Position numbers and translations under genes: made by a program. The notes beneath the pieces were generated by a model. It had not been told where the DNA came from, did no database searches, and saw only the letters and a list, made by a program, of their open reading frames with translations. From contig NZ_LWAE01000002.1 of NCBI RefSeq assembly GCF_001623875.1, forward strand, positions 1,104,001-1,168,000: a DNA stretch of 64,000 bases. Direction: 5' to 3'. This DNA comes from Clostridium magnum DSM 2767 (GTDB lineage Bacteria; Bacillota; Clostridia; Clostridiales; Clostridiaceae). Below, in pieces: positions 1 through 8,249 of this stretch. Numbering within the stretch: the stretch's first letter is position 1; each line of letters begins with the position of its first letter.

Positions 1-342
1 GCAAAACAGAAAACAGAATTAACTTTAGAAAAGGTTGATAAAGCCATTAGAGAACTTTCTTTGACTGAACAGAAGATTAATTTTAATAGTGTATGTAATT
101 TAAGTGGAGTTTCTAAAACTTTTCTTTATAACAATGAAGATATAAAGAAAAGAATTGAAGAACTTAGAGATAAACAAACAAGTAGAACTATGAACCAAAG
201 GGCTAAGTATGATAAGACAGCTAAATCGAAGGATATTATTATAATGGCAAAAGATAAAAAAATTAAGGAACTTGAAGATGAAAACAAGAAGTTAAAGGAA
301 CAGTTAGAAATTCTAAGAGGTAAGTTATATGAAAAAATATAA
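1..342 (+). CDS. Tn554-type TnpC-like accessory transposition protein, 3' part (DUF6262-like)
   Basis: The reading frame is open from base 1 and closes at 342, so only the C-terminal part of a longer protein (at least 113 residues) is present. It reads as a helix-turn-helix-like segment (TEQKINFNSVCNLSGVSKT) followed by a charged, heptad-like coiled coil (KIKELEDENKKLKEQLEIL). That layout is typical of the small third protein that accompanies the two tyrosine recombinases of Tn554-family elements (TnpC, DUF6262). By family knowledge it assists or directs transposition. The recombinases would lie upstream, outside the window. This suggests the left edge is the end of a Tn554-like insertion. 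The family call comes from pattern recognition, not a search. Confidence 0.7.
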   Translation, partial: AKQKTELTLEKVDKAIRELSLTEQKINFNSVCNLSGVSKTFLYNNEDIKKRIEELRDKQTSRTMNQRAKYDKTAKSKDIIIMAKDKKIKELEDENKKLKEQLEILRGKLYEKI

Positions 343-490
343 TTAATTTATCCATAAAATTATCAATAGGGTATTCACAGAACAATAAATTACGGACTAC
401 ATAGTTTATATGTAGTCTATGTATAAAATAAGTAAAATCAATCAGTGTATAGGGATATACACTAGATATAAGGAAGGAGATAAAGAAAAA

Positions 491-655
491 ATGGAATTAG
501 ATTTAAAGAAAGCGTTTTATATGATTATAGCAATTGTATTATTAGGATTAATCGCAACAGCAGTAGCTAAGCCAGTTTACACTAAGATTAGTGCTCAAAC
601 AACAAGAATCCAAACAGTAGACTTCAGTACAAGTGGTAATGTAGTAGCACCGTAA
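491..655 (+). CDS. Small single-TM protein, pilin-like
   Basis: This is a 54-residue protein: a short charged N-terminus, one hydrophobic helix (about residues 9-28, FYMIIAIVLLGLIATAVA), then a polar Ser/Thr-rich tail. The ATG at 491 is preferred over an upstream in-frame start because AAGGAAGGAGA sits at the right distance before it. It is followed by two TadE-like genes in the same direction. The shape (N-terminal helix, short polar tail) fits a Flp-like or minor pilin of a Tad-type apparatus, but the protein is too short to assign from sequence alone. Whether it is cleaved after the AVAKP region cannot be seen. Confidence 0.55.
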   Translation: MELDLKKAFYMIIAIVLLGLIATAVAKPVYTKISAQTTRIQTVDFSTSGNVVAP

Positions 656-730
656 AAATGTATAGAGTTTTATTAGGGGTAGATGAGATTCTATCCCTAA
701 AATTTTATAGATGGAGGGGAGGGGCATTTA

Positions 731-1195
731 ATGGATGAAACCTTAGTTTTTTCGTGGACGTTTATAATGAAGTTTATTTTAGGAATGGCACTCTTTGCAG
801 TAGGGATATATTTTGTACACCAAACTCCAATGGTGGATATTTCAAAGGCTTATGCAGAGCAGGCTGCAGTTCAAGGAGGATTTACTGCTCAGAATATTAC
901 TGACTTAAAAGCTGACTTAGGGAAGGCTGGCTTCGATACATCAAAACTAACAATAACATTACAAGCTTTTGATATTAATGGAACTAACATTTCAAGTAAG
1001 GTCTATCCTGTCACTCCATTTAATCAAACTCCATATCCAGCTACTCCTAACTTTGCACCTAGAGGTAGTAAAATCTATTTAATAATCACCTCATCAGAAG
1101 ATACAACTATGACTAGCATGAGTAGTTTTTTAGGAGGCAATAGTATTATCAGTCATGGTTCTAAAAGAACTGTAATGAGTGAAAGGTTGAGGTAA
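731..1195 (+). CDS. TadE-like membrane-anchored pseudopilin
   Basis: This 154-residue protein has one N-terminal transmembrane helix (about residues 10-29) followed by an extracytoplasmic domain. The stretch SKAYAEQAAVQGGFT, just after the helix, is the pattern seen in TadE/TadG-type pseudopilins, where conserved small residues and a GG follow the membrane helix. A beta-rich end (GSKIYLIITSS) also fits. A strong GGAGGGGAGG ribosome site precedes the ATG. It lies between the small pilin-like protein and a second TadE-like gene, spaced 5 bases from the latter, so they are probably one operon. It probably belongs to a Tad-type pilus or conjugation surface apparatus. The family call is moderate and the role is inferred. 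Confidence 0.55.
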   Translation: MDETLVFSWTFIMKFILGMALFAVGIYFVHQTPMVDISKAYAEQAAVQGGFTAQNITDLKADLGKAGFDTSKLTITLQAFDINGTNISSKVYPVTPFNQTPYPATPNFAPRGSKIYLIITSSEDTTMTSMSSFLGGNSIISHGSKRTVMSERLR

Positions 1196-1200
1196 GTAAT

Positions 1201-1662
1201 ATGGATACGAGTTTAAAGACAATTATGTGGGTAATAATATTTATAGTTTTTTCTGCCTTAGTTTATGATGTGAAGAAAGCTAGTATGTACAAAGAAGAAG
1301 TTAAAAATGCTTTAGATATAGCAACTAAGGCAGCTACACTTCAAGTAGATAAAGATCCCAATAAAATTGCACAAGGAATATTTGAGATAGATCCTGTGGC
1401 CTCTAAAACGGCTTTTGAGACTTACTTATCAGAGAATTTATCCAGTGCAAAGTCTGATTTGTTTGTATATGTAATAGATTATAGAGCAGTTAATACTCAT
1501 ACTTTAACTAACTATACAAACCCAGTAACAGGAGCTACAAAGGCAATAGACCATCCTACTTTTGTTGCAGTTATGAAGTTTAACTATAAAGGCATTTTTA
1601 CAAACCAACAGATTGAAATAGATAATTTATCAGGGACAAGGCTTGTTTCTATTGGAAACTAG
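1201..1662 (+). CDS. Second TadE-like pseudopilin
   Basis: This 153-residue protein has an N-terminal membrane helix (about residues 7-22, IMWVIIFIVFSALVYD) followed by YKEEVKNALDIATKAATLQ, a helical segment typical of TadE-like proteins. A globular extracytoplasmic part follows. It starts 5 bases after the preceding TadE-like gene, with GAGGTAAG as ribosome site. The last 15 codons recur in degenerate form at 4257-4301, beyond the leftward gene pair. The protein probably acts with its two upstream neighbours in a surface appendage. No catalytic motif is visible. Confidence 0.55.
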   Translation: MDTSLKTIMWVIIFIVFSALVYDVKKASMYKEEVKNALDIATKAATLQVDKDPNKIAQGIFEIDPVASKTAFETYLSENLSSAKSDLFVYVIDYRAVNTHTLTNYTNPVTGATKAIDHPTFVAVMKFNYKGIFTNQQIEIDNLSGTRLVSIGN

Positions 1663-2095
1663 ATGACGTTACGGTGTTTATTAATTATAAAGTCATAAAA
1701 CTTAAATATTTTTAAACTAATAATAATTAGTATAAATTGCTTAATTTGAAAATACGGATAGAAGCGATAACATCTATAGGTACAGAGCTAATTATTTTAT
1801 GCACTGCATTTATAAAGTTAACAGTAAACTACTGGTGTTAGATCTAGAGATGGAGGCGAATATATAAGTATTGGTAATATAATTTTAGCTTAAATTTAAG
1901 CTAGTAACTTATGATATACTACTGTATCTGGTGTGACAATGAGATTCTCTAGGGGTTAAGTAACAATTTCTCTAATTAATAGTATATTGGTATAGATAGA
2001 ATTAAGTCGGAGTGATTTTGCGAAAAAGCGGAGAAAAATTATTTTAAACAGGGAAGATAATCCTCAGCATTTAGAGCAAATTGAAACTTCAGAAT
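1663..2095. other. Long non-coding stretch ending in a terminator
   Basis: More than 430 bases lie between the TadE-like stop codon and a strong terminator, and no convincing open frame runs through them on either strand. I see no tRNA, no recognised riboswitch and no intron boundary. Several short inverted segments occur, such as GAGATTCTCT near 1941. The stretch could be a structured RNA, a decayed gene or plain spacer. Confidence 0.3.
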
Positions 2096-2138
2096 AAAAA
2101 TACCTACTAGCAAACAAAAATTGCCAGTAGGTATTTTT
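2096..2138. terminator. Bidirectional intrinsic terminator
   Basis: The stem is AATACCTACTaGCAA paired with TTGCcAGTAGGTATT around a short A-rich loop. It is flanked by AAAAA on the left and TTTTT on the right. It can stop rightward transcription from the TadE-like genes and leftward transcription from the XRE-ImmA gene ending at 2175. Confidence 0.85.
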
Positions 2139-2174
2139 ATGTGGATTATAATTAAACATTTTTATATCAGAATA

Positions 2175-3335
2175 CTATTTCTTTAATAGTATTTTAGGTT
2201 CAGTAGTTGTTGTTATGTTTAAGTAGCCTTTTGGCAAACCTGCCAATTCTTCATACATATCAATGTTTAAGGAACCACAATGTAGTTTTAATTTAGACAA
2301 CAAGTCTTTTTTTGTTATAACATTCTGATCAACTAGCATCTCAATAGCTTTTCTGAGAAGTGTAGGTTTAGGAATAATAAATTCATCATCAAGAGGTTCA
2401 TGCGTCCTCCAACCATTTTTTGAGATTTGTTTCATTAAATATTGATACTGATTATAGTTAATTCTACCTAAATAATGTGCTCTATAAATCATTGCCTGTA
2501 TAGATACTCTCCATTTTTTCTTTAACTCAACAAAAACGTATAAGTTTGGATTTTGTGGCAAATCCTTTAGAAAAGCATCTCTTGGTAATAAAAAGGAAGA
2601 TGCAAACAAATTAGCATCATGTTCATTCTCCTTATAATCTTCCGTTGAGAGAGAGTCTTCGTCAGAATCCATATGACCTAAAATCCAATGTCCTAATTCA
2701 TGTGCTAAAGTGAATTGAACTCTACAAAAAGAAGGTATTGCTGCATTATAAGGTGTAATTGGAATTTTTTTTAATCCATCTATAGAAATAAACTGACTGA
2801 CTGCATCAAATTTAACATCAGGCAACAGAAACTGTGAGAGTAGTATCCCGTTATTTTCCATAAAGTTAATCATATTGCCTATTGGTAAATCTTCCATATT
2901 ATAATAATTACGAGCATCTTCTGCTAAATTTTCAATAATATCATCACTTAGATGGTCTTCCTTGGATAGCTGAAACAAGTTTAGAGAAGGAAATTCAATG
3001 TACTCATCTAAAAAAGAGTACATTTTTCCTCGTATAATATTTAATTGTTTCTGAGCTTCCTTTTGCTTTTTAGTGATGGAAGATCCAGCTCTATAAAAAC
3101 AGTTTCCAGCAGAAACATCCTGCCAGTTTTCCTCTAAAAAAAAGCTAGTTGGAAAGTTAAGTTTTTGAGCCAATATAAAAAGGTTTTCAGGTTTAGGCTG
3201 TACCTTACCTTGATTCTCAAATTGCCAAATAGCTTGCTTAGAAACACCTATTAGTTTAGCGAGCTCAGTGCTAGAAAGACATCTAATTGTTCGAGCTGCT
3301 TTTAAGCGTTCTCCATTAAAATTTTCTATAGACAT
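2175..3335 (-). CDS. XRE helix-turn-helix / ImmA-IrrE metallo-endopeptidase
   Basis: This 386-residue protein has an N-terminal XRE DNA-binding domain (about residues 5-60, with TELAKLIGVSKQAIWQFE as recognition region). It is followed by an ImmA/IrrE (COG2856) zinc protease domain with HELGHWILGH and a downstream glutamate-rich stretch ending NEHDANLFASSFLLP. ImmA/IrrE proteins cleave transcriptional regulators, or act as the regulatory half of toxin-antitoxin-like pairs. Fusing the DNA-binding and protease domains in one chain makes it a self-contained regulator. It lies 21 bases downstream of the leftward gene at 3357-4121, presumably in one transcript. The ATG follows a weak AGGTAC-like site. 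The domain calls are firm; the regulated target is unknown. Confidence 0.88.
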   Translation of the reverse strand: MSIENFNGERLKAARTIRCLSSTELAKLIGVSKQAIWQFENQGKVQPKPENLFILAQKLNFPTSFFLEENWQDVSAGNCFYRAGSSITKKQKEAQKQLNIIRGKMYSFLDEYIEFPSLNLFQLSKEDHLSDDIIENLAEDARNYYNMEDLPIGNMINFMENNGILLSQFLLPDVKFDAVSQFISIDGLKKIPITPYNAAIPSFCRVQFTLAHELGHWILGHMDSDEDSLSTEDYKENEHDANLFASSFLLPRDAFLKDLPQNPNLYVFVELKKKWRVSIQAMIYRAHYLGRINYNQYQYLMKQISKNGWRTHEPLDDEFIIPKPTLLRKAIEMLVDQNVITKKDLLSKLKLHCGSLNIDMYEELAGLPKGYLNITTTTEPKILLKK

Positions 3336-3356
3336 AATCTTGTACCTCGGTTAACT

Positions 3357-4121
3357 TTATTTTTTGGACCTCACATCTTGTATCCTCCTCTTGATTTTAA
3401 CCTCAGCAGGAGCATCAAAAGTAGAAACATTATCAACGTCAGTATCCAAATTCCTCTTATCATATGTAGATTCATCATATTCAGGAACCTCAATTGCTTT
3501 AATTGAAGAAGTCCAATCTTTACGATACTTAGTAGAAGTATTGTCTGCAACAACATTTACATAAATAGACTTAATACCTGTATTAATATCAGGTTCAAAA
3601 GTTATAACAACGAAACGGTTAGCAGATCCATTTATCTTCTGTATTATTGTGCCCTTAATAGAGTCTTTTTTATCTTTTAATTTATCACTTTGTGGTAAAT
3701 CAAAACTTATCTGTCCATACACTTGAGGATATGATTTCAAGTCATTGTTGATAAGTGTTAGACACTTCATATAATGAGTATCACTTACAGAACCTCCTGA
3801 AATAACCTTATTAAAATTGTTATCCTTCATCAAGATATATACACAAGATGATGATGTATTTAAGATAGTAATAAATTCATAAATTCCTCTATGGTGCATT
3901 GTAACAATGTATCCATCATTAAATGTTGCAGCACATTTAGCATTAATAGAATCCCATATATCATTATATCTAGCATTATAGGTAGGTGATGGAAAAAGGT
4001 TACGTTTCGCACGTACATCTTCAGTAGAACCCTTTACAATACATTTAAAAATTTCATTAATGTTCTTTTCATCTATACCTAGTTCGGATTCAATTTGTTT
4101 TTCAATTTGAATGGCATTCAT
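3357..4121 (-). CDS. Unknown 254-residue partner of XRE-ImmA (possibly DUF5986)
   Basis: I do not recognise this protein with certainty; it may belong to DUF5986, which I recall beside ImmA/IrrE genes. No membrane helix or signal peptide is seen. A central alpha/beta region (about residues 60-190) contains NDGYIVTMHHRGIYEFI and RFVVITFEPD. The C-terminus is acidic, then strongly basic (KIKRRIQDVRSKK). It precedes the XRE-ImmA gene on the same strand, with a GGAGGAAC ribosome site just before the ATG. As first gene of a two-gene unit with a regulator-protease, it could be a toxin, a sensor or a protease substrate. None of these is shown by the sequence. Confidence 0.55.
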   Translation of the reverse strand: MNAIQIEKQIESELGIDEKNINEIFKCIVKGSTEDVRAKRNLFPSPTYNARYNDIWDSINAKCAATFNDGYIVTMHHRGIYEFITILNTSSSCVYILMKDNNFNKVISGGSVSDTHYMKCLTLINNDLKSYPQVYGQISFDLPQSDKLKDKKDSIKGTIIQKINGSANRFVVITFEPDINTGIKSIYVNVVADNTSTKYRKDWTSSIKAIEVPEYDESTYDKRNLDTDVDNVSTFDAPAEVKIKRRIQDVRSKK

Positions 4122-4241
4122 AAGCGTTGTTCCTCCTATGACTAATTAATATAATTATTTTACCAAAAATGTACTAAAAAGTCAAGTAACGAACTATTTG
4201 AATATTACTGGACAAGTTAAAATGATACTAAACGTAATATA

Positions 4242-4301
4242 ACAAAGTAGCTTGAGATAGATAATCTATCAGAAACAAGGCTTCTTTTCACTGATAATTA
4301 G
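4242..4301 (+). pseudogene. Decayed 3' end of a TadE-like gene
   Basis: Codons 4257-4301 read IDNLSETRLLFTDN and stop, against IDNLSGTRLVSIGN and stop at 1618-1662. Upstream, the similarity continues weakly into an in-frame stop. It is a remnant of a second TadE-like gene, or one end of a duplication that brackets the leftward XRE-ImmA gene pair. Confidence 0.6.
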
Positions 4302-4325
4302 ATAAATTAAATATGCTAATTTGGG

Positions 4326-4355
4326 AACCTTTCCTTGGTGGGAAGGTTTTTTTAT
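4326..4355 (+). terminator. Intrinsic terminator
   Basis: AACCTTTCC pairs with GGGAAGGTT (one G-U pair) around a TTGGT loop, followed by a run of T. It lies just after the decayed TadE tail, consistent with the former end of that operon. Confidence 0.75.
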
Positions 4356-4477
4356 TATATAGGAATTCCAATATAAATATTAGGCTATTAGATTATTATT
4401 ACTGGATAATGTTAATGGTATGGTATTAAAAGTATGGTATGATTTTCATATAAAAAATGTGAGTAAAGGGGTATACA

Positions 4478-5329
4478 ATGAAAAAAGTAATGTCGTTTAA
4501 AAAAATATTTATATTCTGTATTGTAATAATAGCATTGTATAAAATAATTATGTTATTAGATACATTACCTCCTATGTTTCTTTATGGGGATATAACATAT
4601 CATATAGCAGAATCCATATTATATGTTATTAATCAGCTTGCAATAGGAGTGGCTGGAGCAATTATCTTTTACTATCTAAATTCATTTTATAATACAAAGT
4701 TAAACATGGCGCTCTACTATGATTTGCGAAAAAATATACTATTTATACTTTATCATCATATGGACATTCTAAAAAATGTAGATTATTTTAAGGAACTAGG
4801 TGATAAAACTCAGTTCTTATGGCCAGACTTTATTGTATTGCTCAGCATTATTGATAAAAGCTTAGAGGTTGATGATGGATATGTTTACGATAAAGATGCT
4901 GAAAGTCAAAGTGATTATGAAATTAAATATAAGTATGAGCAGGCTGTTGGAGAATATCTTTTACAAGTAAATCAAAGCAATCTAATACATAGCATTGAGC
5001 AGTTTAATAAACCTATTGATGATTTATGTGCTTGCATTTCAAGTTACGGTATTAATAACCTATCTTCTTTTTATCAACTTAAAGGAGGTAAGGATATAAT
5101 TGATACAGTGACTTCTGATTTTTATTGTGATGATTTAATAGGGTATATTGATTGTCTCAAATACGATGATTCCGAAGAAAAAGAGAATCTAATTATTTTT
5201 AGAAAATATATAGGTCTTTATTATTTGCAATTTCTTAATGAAACAATAGATTTTTACAACACTATTAATGAGTTTATAGAAACAGTAGAAAAAAATAAAA
5301 TAATTAAGTATACAAATTTAATTTATTAG
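4478..5329 (+). CDS. Two-TM membrane protein of unknown function
   Basis: This 283-residue protein begins with two hydrophobic helices (about residues 9-27 and 45-67) separated by a short loop. It continues as a long, mostly helical, acidic cytoplasmic region. No catalytic or known domain motif is visible. The ATG follows GTAAAGGGGT. It stands alone between two terminators (4326-4355 and 5406-5440), so it is probably transcribed by itself. Two N-terminal membrane helices with a large soluble tail occur in several small sensor or abortive-infection proteins, but nothing here decides this. Confidence 0.6.
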   Translation: MKKVMSFKKIFIFCIVIIALYKIIMLLDTLPPMFLYGDITYHIAESILYVINQLAIGVAGAIIFYYLNSFYNTKLNMALYYDLRKNILFILYHHMDILKNVDYFKELGDKTQFLWPDFIVLLSIIDKSLEVDDGYVYDKDAESQSDYEIKYKYEQAVGEYLLQVNQSNLIHSIEQFNKPIDDLCACISSYGINNLSSFYQLKGGKDIIDTVTSDFYCDDLIGYIDCLKYDDSEEKENLIIFRKYIGLYYLQFLNETIDFYNTINEFIETVEKNKIIKYTNLIY

Positions 5330-5405
5330 TTTGAGAATAAGTCCAAGTGTGATTCATCAAGGCAGTAACTATTTTTAAACTATATCAGTAAGATGAATTT
5401 ATTTT

Positions 5406-5440
5406 AAACCGGGGAGGGAGTACAACCACTTCGGTTTTTT
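5406..5440 (+). terminator. Probable intrinsic terminator
   Basis: AAACCG pairs with CGGTTT across a 20-base loop, followed by TTT. The short stem and long loop make it weaker than the others, but its place after the membrane-protein gene fits. Confidence 0.5.
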
Positions 5441-5555
5441 ATAGTCACTATTTAAATAACAAAGATGTATTTGAATAAACAAATTTATTGTGTTATAATT
5501 ATATATATGATATAAAAGAAAATAAATAAATTTTACGAAAGAAGGTGGAACTACA

Positions 5556-6215
5556 ATGAAGGGACAAAGCCATGCAATAGCTGGAGTAGTTACAGGAGTA
5601 GCTTTAACACATTCAATGCACTTAAACATCAATCCAATAATAGTAGTGGCAGCAGCTTTGGTAGGGGCTATGATTCCAGATATAGATGAAGAACATTCAA
5701 AAATAAATAAGTGGTTGTTCCCCGTTAGTGCAAAGCAAAGAAATATTGTTAAGGGATTAGCCGGAGCCATTTTAATATCTTCGCCAATAGCAGTATTGAA
5801 ATACATAGGGATTATCCTAGTAATGTCAATTCTTTCATGTAAAGTTAATTATAAATTTAGCATATGGAGTGGACTTCATATGTTCAGTTATCACAGAACA
5901 ATATTCCATGATCCAATACTAGGAGGACTATTATTAACAGTTCCATTATATCTTTTAAGTTTACCTAAAGAATACATTATACCTTATGCATGTGGATTAG
6001 CTTCACACTATCTTTTAGATATGTGTACAAGCAACGGATTAGCTCTTTATCTTCTAGGTGGCAAAAGGATTAGAATACCTCTTATAACATATAAGAGCGG
6101 AAATGATTTTATGGAATATGGACTTTTAGCAGTATATGTTCTAGGAGTGCTTTCAGTATCATTAAAATCAACGATTACTGTAAATCAATTTTTATCAAAT
6201 ATAATTAAATTTTAG
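5556..6215 (+). CDS. YdjM-type membrane-bound metal-dependent hydrolase
   Basis: This 219-residue polytopic membrane protein has the conserved polar residues of the YdjM/LexA-binding, DUF457-type family (PF04307). These are an N-terminal HAIAG, MIPDIDEEHS at about residues 42-51, YHRTIFHDP near residue 112, and SHYLLDM near residue 150. About five hydrophobic segments separate them. The spaced His and Asp residues are presumed to bind metal. The physiological substrate is unknown for the family. An AAGGTGG ribosome site precedes the ATG. It heads a rightward series with two small membrane proteins and the NERD protein, a set I associate with clostridial plasmids and integrative elements. Confidence 0.85.
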   Translation: MKGQSHAIAGVVTGVALTHSMHLNINPIIVVAAALVGAMIPDIDEEHSKINKWLFPVSAKQRNIVKGLAGAILISSPIAVLKYIGIILVMSILSCKVNYKFSIWSGLHMFSYHRTIFHDPILGGLLLTVPLYLLSLPKEYIIPYACGLASHYLLDMCTSNGLALYLLGGKRIRIPLITYKSGNDFMEYGLLAVYVLGVLSVSLKSTITVNQFLSNIIKF

Positions 6216-6225
6216 GAGGGAAGCT

Positions 6226-6501
6226 ATGTTTTCTATGTTTGTACTAATTTGATGTATGTTTTTTGTAGTTTGTGGAGTGGTTATATTTGGGTTTATATCA
6301 AATGCAAGAAAGGGCAATCATTCCTCAAATAATTGTATTAATGATATTCAAGTTAAAGAAGAAATGGAAAGGCAACAACATCAACAGTTTGTAGATTGGT
6401 CTATGGAGAAATCAAGGAAAAGTGTAACTCCTTTTGAAAGTGGTGGGTATGACATGCATAACGGAAATAGCTTCAATGATCCCCACAATGGAGGATTTTA
6501 A
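6226..6501 (+). pseudogene. Small membrane protein interrupted by an in-frame TGA
   Basis: The only good ribosome site (TAGGAGGG) precedes the ATG at 6226. That frame reads MFSMFVLI, then TGA at 6250, then CMFFVVCGVVIFGFIS and continues to 6501. The TGA falls inside the single transmembrane helix. A Trp codon (TGG) there would restore a normal 91-residue protein. Alternatively translation starts at the ATG at 6256, which has no ribosome site of its own, giving 81 residues with a 15-residue hydrophobic start. The tail is polar and Gln/Asn-rich (EEMERQQHQQFVDWSMEK). Function is unknown. Confidence 0.6.
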
Positions 6502-6525
6502 TTTTAATTAATGGGAGGGCAAATC

Positions 6526-6780
6526 ATGCCAAATAAATTTAAAATAAGTTTAAGCGTTTTTGTTATGGATATATGCTATTGTATCATTGCTTTTGTTGCC
6601 TATAAGTTAAGAATGGAATACCCAACTTATACTCTAATAATTTTGGGTTGTCTTGTTTTAGGAGCTATTACAGATACTATAATGATTAAGAAAAGCAGAA
6701 AGACAATGGAGTGGACATATCAGATGTTGCAGATACATCCAGAAATAATGGAATCTATGAAAAATCAGAATAAGCAATAA
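6526..6780 (+). CDS. Small two-TM protein
   Basis: This 84-residue protein has two hydrophobic helices (about residues 7-28 and 35-55) and a charged C-terminal helix (KKSRKTMEWTYQML). The ATG at 6526 is chosen because GGGAGG precedes it at normal spacing; an in-frame ATG at 6511 has none. It lies 24 bases after the previous small membrane gene. No family is recognised. Confidence 0.6.
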   Translation: MPNKFKISLSVFVMDICYCIIAFVAYKLRMEYPTYTLIILGCLVLGAITDTIMIKKSRKTMEWTYQMLQIHPEIMESMKNQNKQ

Positions 6781-6788
6781 TAATATCA

Positions 6789-6820
6789 GCCTCTCTCAAA
6801 TGGGAGGCTTGAATTTTATA
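6789..6820 (+). terminator. Hairpin, possible weak terminator
   Basis: GCCTCtC pairs with GgGAGGC around CAAAT-like loop sequence, followed by TTGAATTTTATA. The tail is only moderately T-rich. It lies 15 bases before the ribosome site of the NERD gene, so it may reduce read-through into that gene. Confidence 0.4.
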
Positions 6821-6833
6821 TAAGAGGGAGGAT

Positions 6834-8249
6834 ATGAGTTTGGGCTTTAAGGATTTATTCAAAGCGTTCAAGAGGGAAGTTAAAAACGTGCCATCAGCTC
6901 TGCAGATAAATATATACAAAGAAGAAGCGGAAAAACCGAATACATCTCCTTCTGATAAAGAAGTTCCCAAACAAGTAATTCAAAGTGCCCCTACTGTAAA
7001 AGTTACTGCAGATTTATACTATATGAGAACTCCAATAGCAGATTATAAATATAAAGAAGTAAGACTAACCTTATATGAGCAGAGGGATTTCTACAGAGAA
7101 GAAAAAGAAAAATTATTAAGAATATCTGATAACATCAATGTTTATAAGCAATATTATAACAAGATTAGTAAGATTGCTCCCCTTGCGAAAAGTGCTGATT
7201 ACAATAAATTGCCTCACCTTAGAGGACTTCAACTAAATGCCACAATTCCTGTTTTAAAGAATGACTTAGGGATACTCATAAATGAATATGAGAGGGCAGT
7301 AAAAGGGGCTGCCAAGCAATCCTATAATGCTAAAGTAGGAATTTACGGAGAAAACTCTGTAGATAGAGAGCTGGACCTATATAGGGATAAATTATTAAAT
7401 CTAAGTAATATAAGGCTAATTGTAGAGAGTAATACTGTTGAATCTGATAATTTAGTTATAAGTGAAAGAGGAATCTTTTGCATAGAGGTCAAAAATTTTG
7501 GAGTAGGGCGTAGAGGCAAGATTAAGGTTAGCAAGGATGGTCTTTGGAGCCGACTTAGTGCTGAAGGAGATGTAATGGAGGTAAATGATGTTACAAGTCA
7601 GACTTACAGGCATATAGGCTTAACACAAAGATTATTAAATGAAGAATTGAAAAGGCAAGGTGTGAATTTACCTTATATCAACATCAACCCTATTATTGTA
7701 TTTGTTAATCCGGCCATAAAGATAGACAACCAATCTGATGTGCCAGTGTTGAGATTAAGTAATATTTATCATCATATATCTACCTTCAAAACTGATACCA
7801 GGATTGATGAAAAGTATTGGGGAGTAATTGAAAATATTTTAAATGCACATAACCAAGGAGCTAAGCCATATCCAGTAAAGTTATGTGCTGATAAAATAAT
7901 TCAAAATTATATGGAAGTTTATAACAAGTTAAGATACTTTGATTGCATAGATAAACAGGTGAACTTAGAGAAGATATTGCAGCAGGCTGTTTTTATAGGT
8001 AATGACCGGTTGATTTCCTGTTTTGAAAAGTATTCATCTGATGATAAGGAGAGCAGAAAGGTTAGTCATCTTGAAATAATCTCTTTAAGAGCTTTAATAG
8101 ATGAACTTGACATTAAAGGCAAGGGAGATAGAGGAATGTATGAGGGCTTGATATTAAAATACTTTAATGTAGATAACCTAAGTGACCTAAAATTAGAGGC
8201 TTATGAGTACATTTATCAAGCATTGAATAAAGAAATAAGGAGAAAGTAA
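6834..8249 (+). CDS. NERD-domain protein
   Basis: This 471-residue protein has an N-terminal variable region (residues 1-55, polar) and a helical linker. A nuclease-related NERD domain (PF08378) spans about residues 165-290: GIYGENSVDRELD, then SDNLVISERGIFCIEVKNFG. That last string carries the D...E-x-K arrangement of the nuclease-like fold. The C-terminal region (to 471) is helical and without motif. NERD proteins are presumed DNA-processing enzymes and are frequent on Firmicute plasmids. The ATG follows GAGGGAGGAT. Directly after the TAA, the same frame continues with a Ser/Gly-rich tail that would look natural on this protein. Confidence 0.82.
   Translation: MSLGFKDLFKAFKREVKNVPSALQINIYKEEAEKPNTSPSDKEVPKQVIQSAPTVKVTADLYYMRTPIADYKYKEVRLTLYEQRDFYREEKEKLLRISDNINVYKQYYNKISKIAPLAKSADYNKLPHLRGLQLNATIPVLKNDLGILINEYERAVKGAAKQSYNAKVGIYGENSVDRELDLYRDKLLNLSNIRLIVESNTVESDNLVISERGIFCIEVKNFGVGRRGKIKVSKDGLWSRLSAEGDVMEVNDVTSQTYRHIGLTQRLLNEELKRQGVNLPYININPIIVFVNPAIKIDNQSDVPVLRLSNIYHHISTFKTDTRIDEKYWGVIENILNAHNQGAKPYPVKLCADKIIQNYMEVYNKLRYFDCIDKQVNLEKILQQAVFIGNDRLISCFEKYSSDDKESRKVSHLEIISLRALIDELDIKGKGDRGMYEGLILKYFNVDNLSDLKLEAYEYIYQALNKEIRRK

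Noticed and set aside
5399..5806. Leftward 135-residue open frame
   Set aside because: It overlaps the well-supported YdjM-type gene on the other strand, has no family resemblance and lacks a ribosome site.
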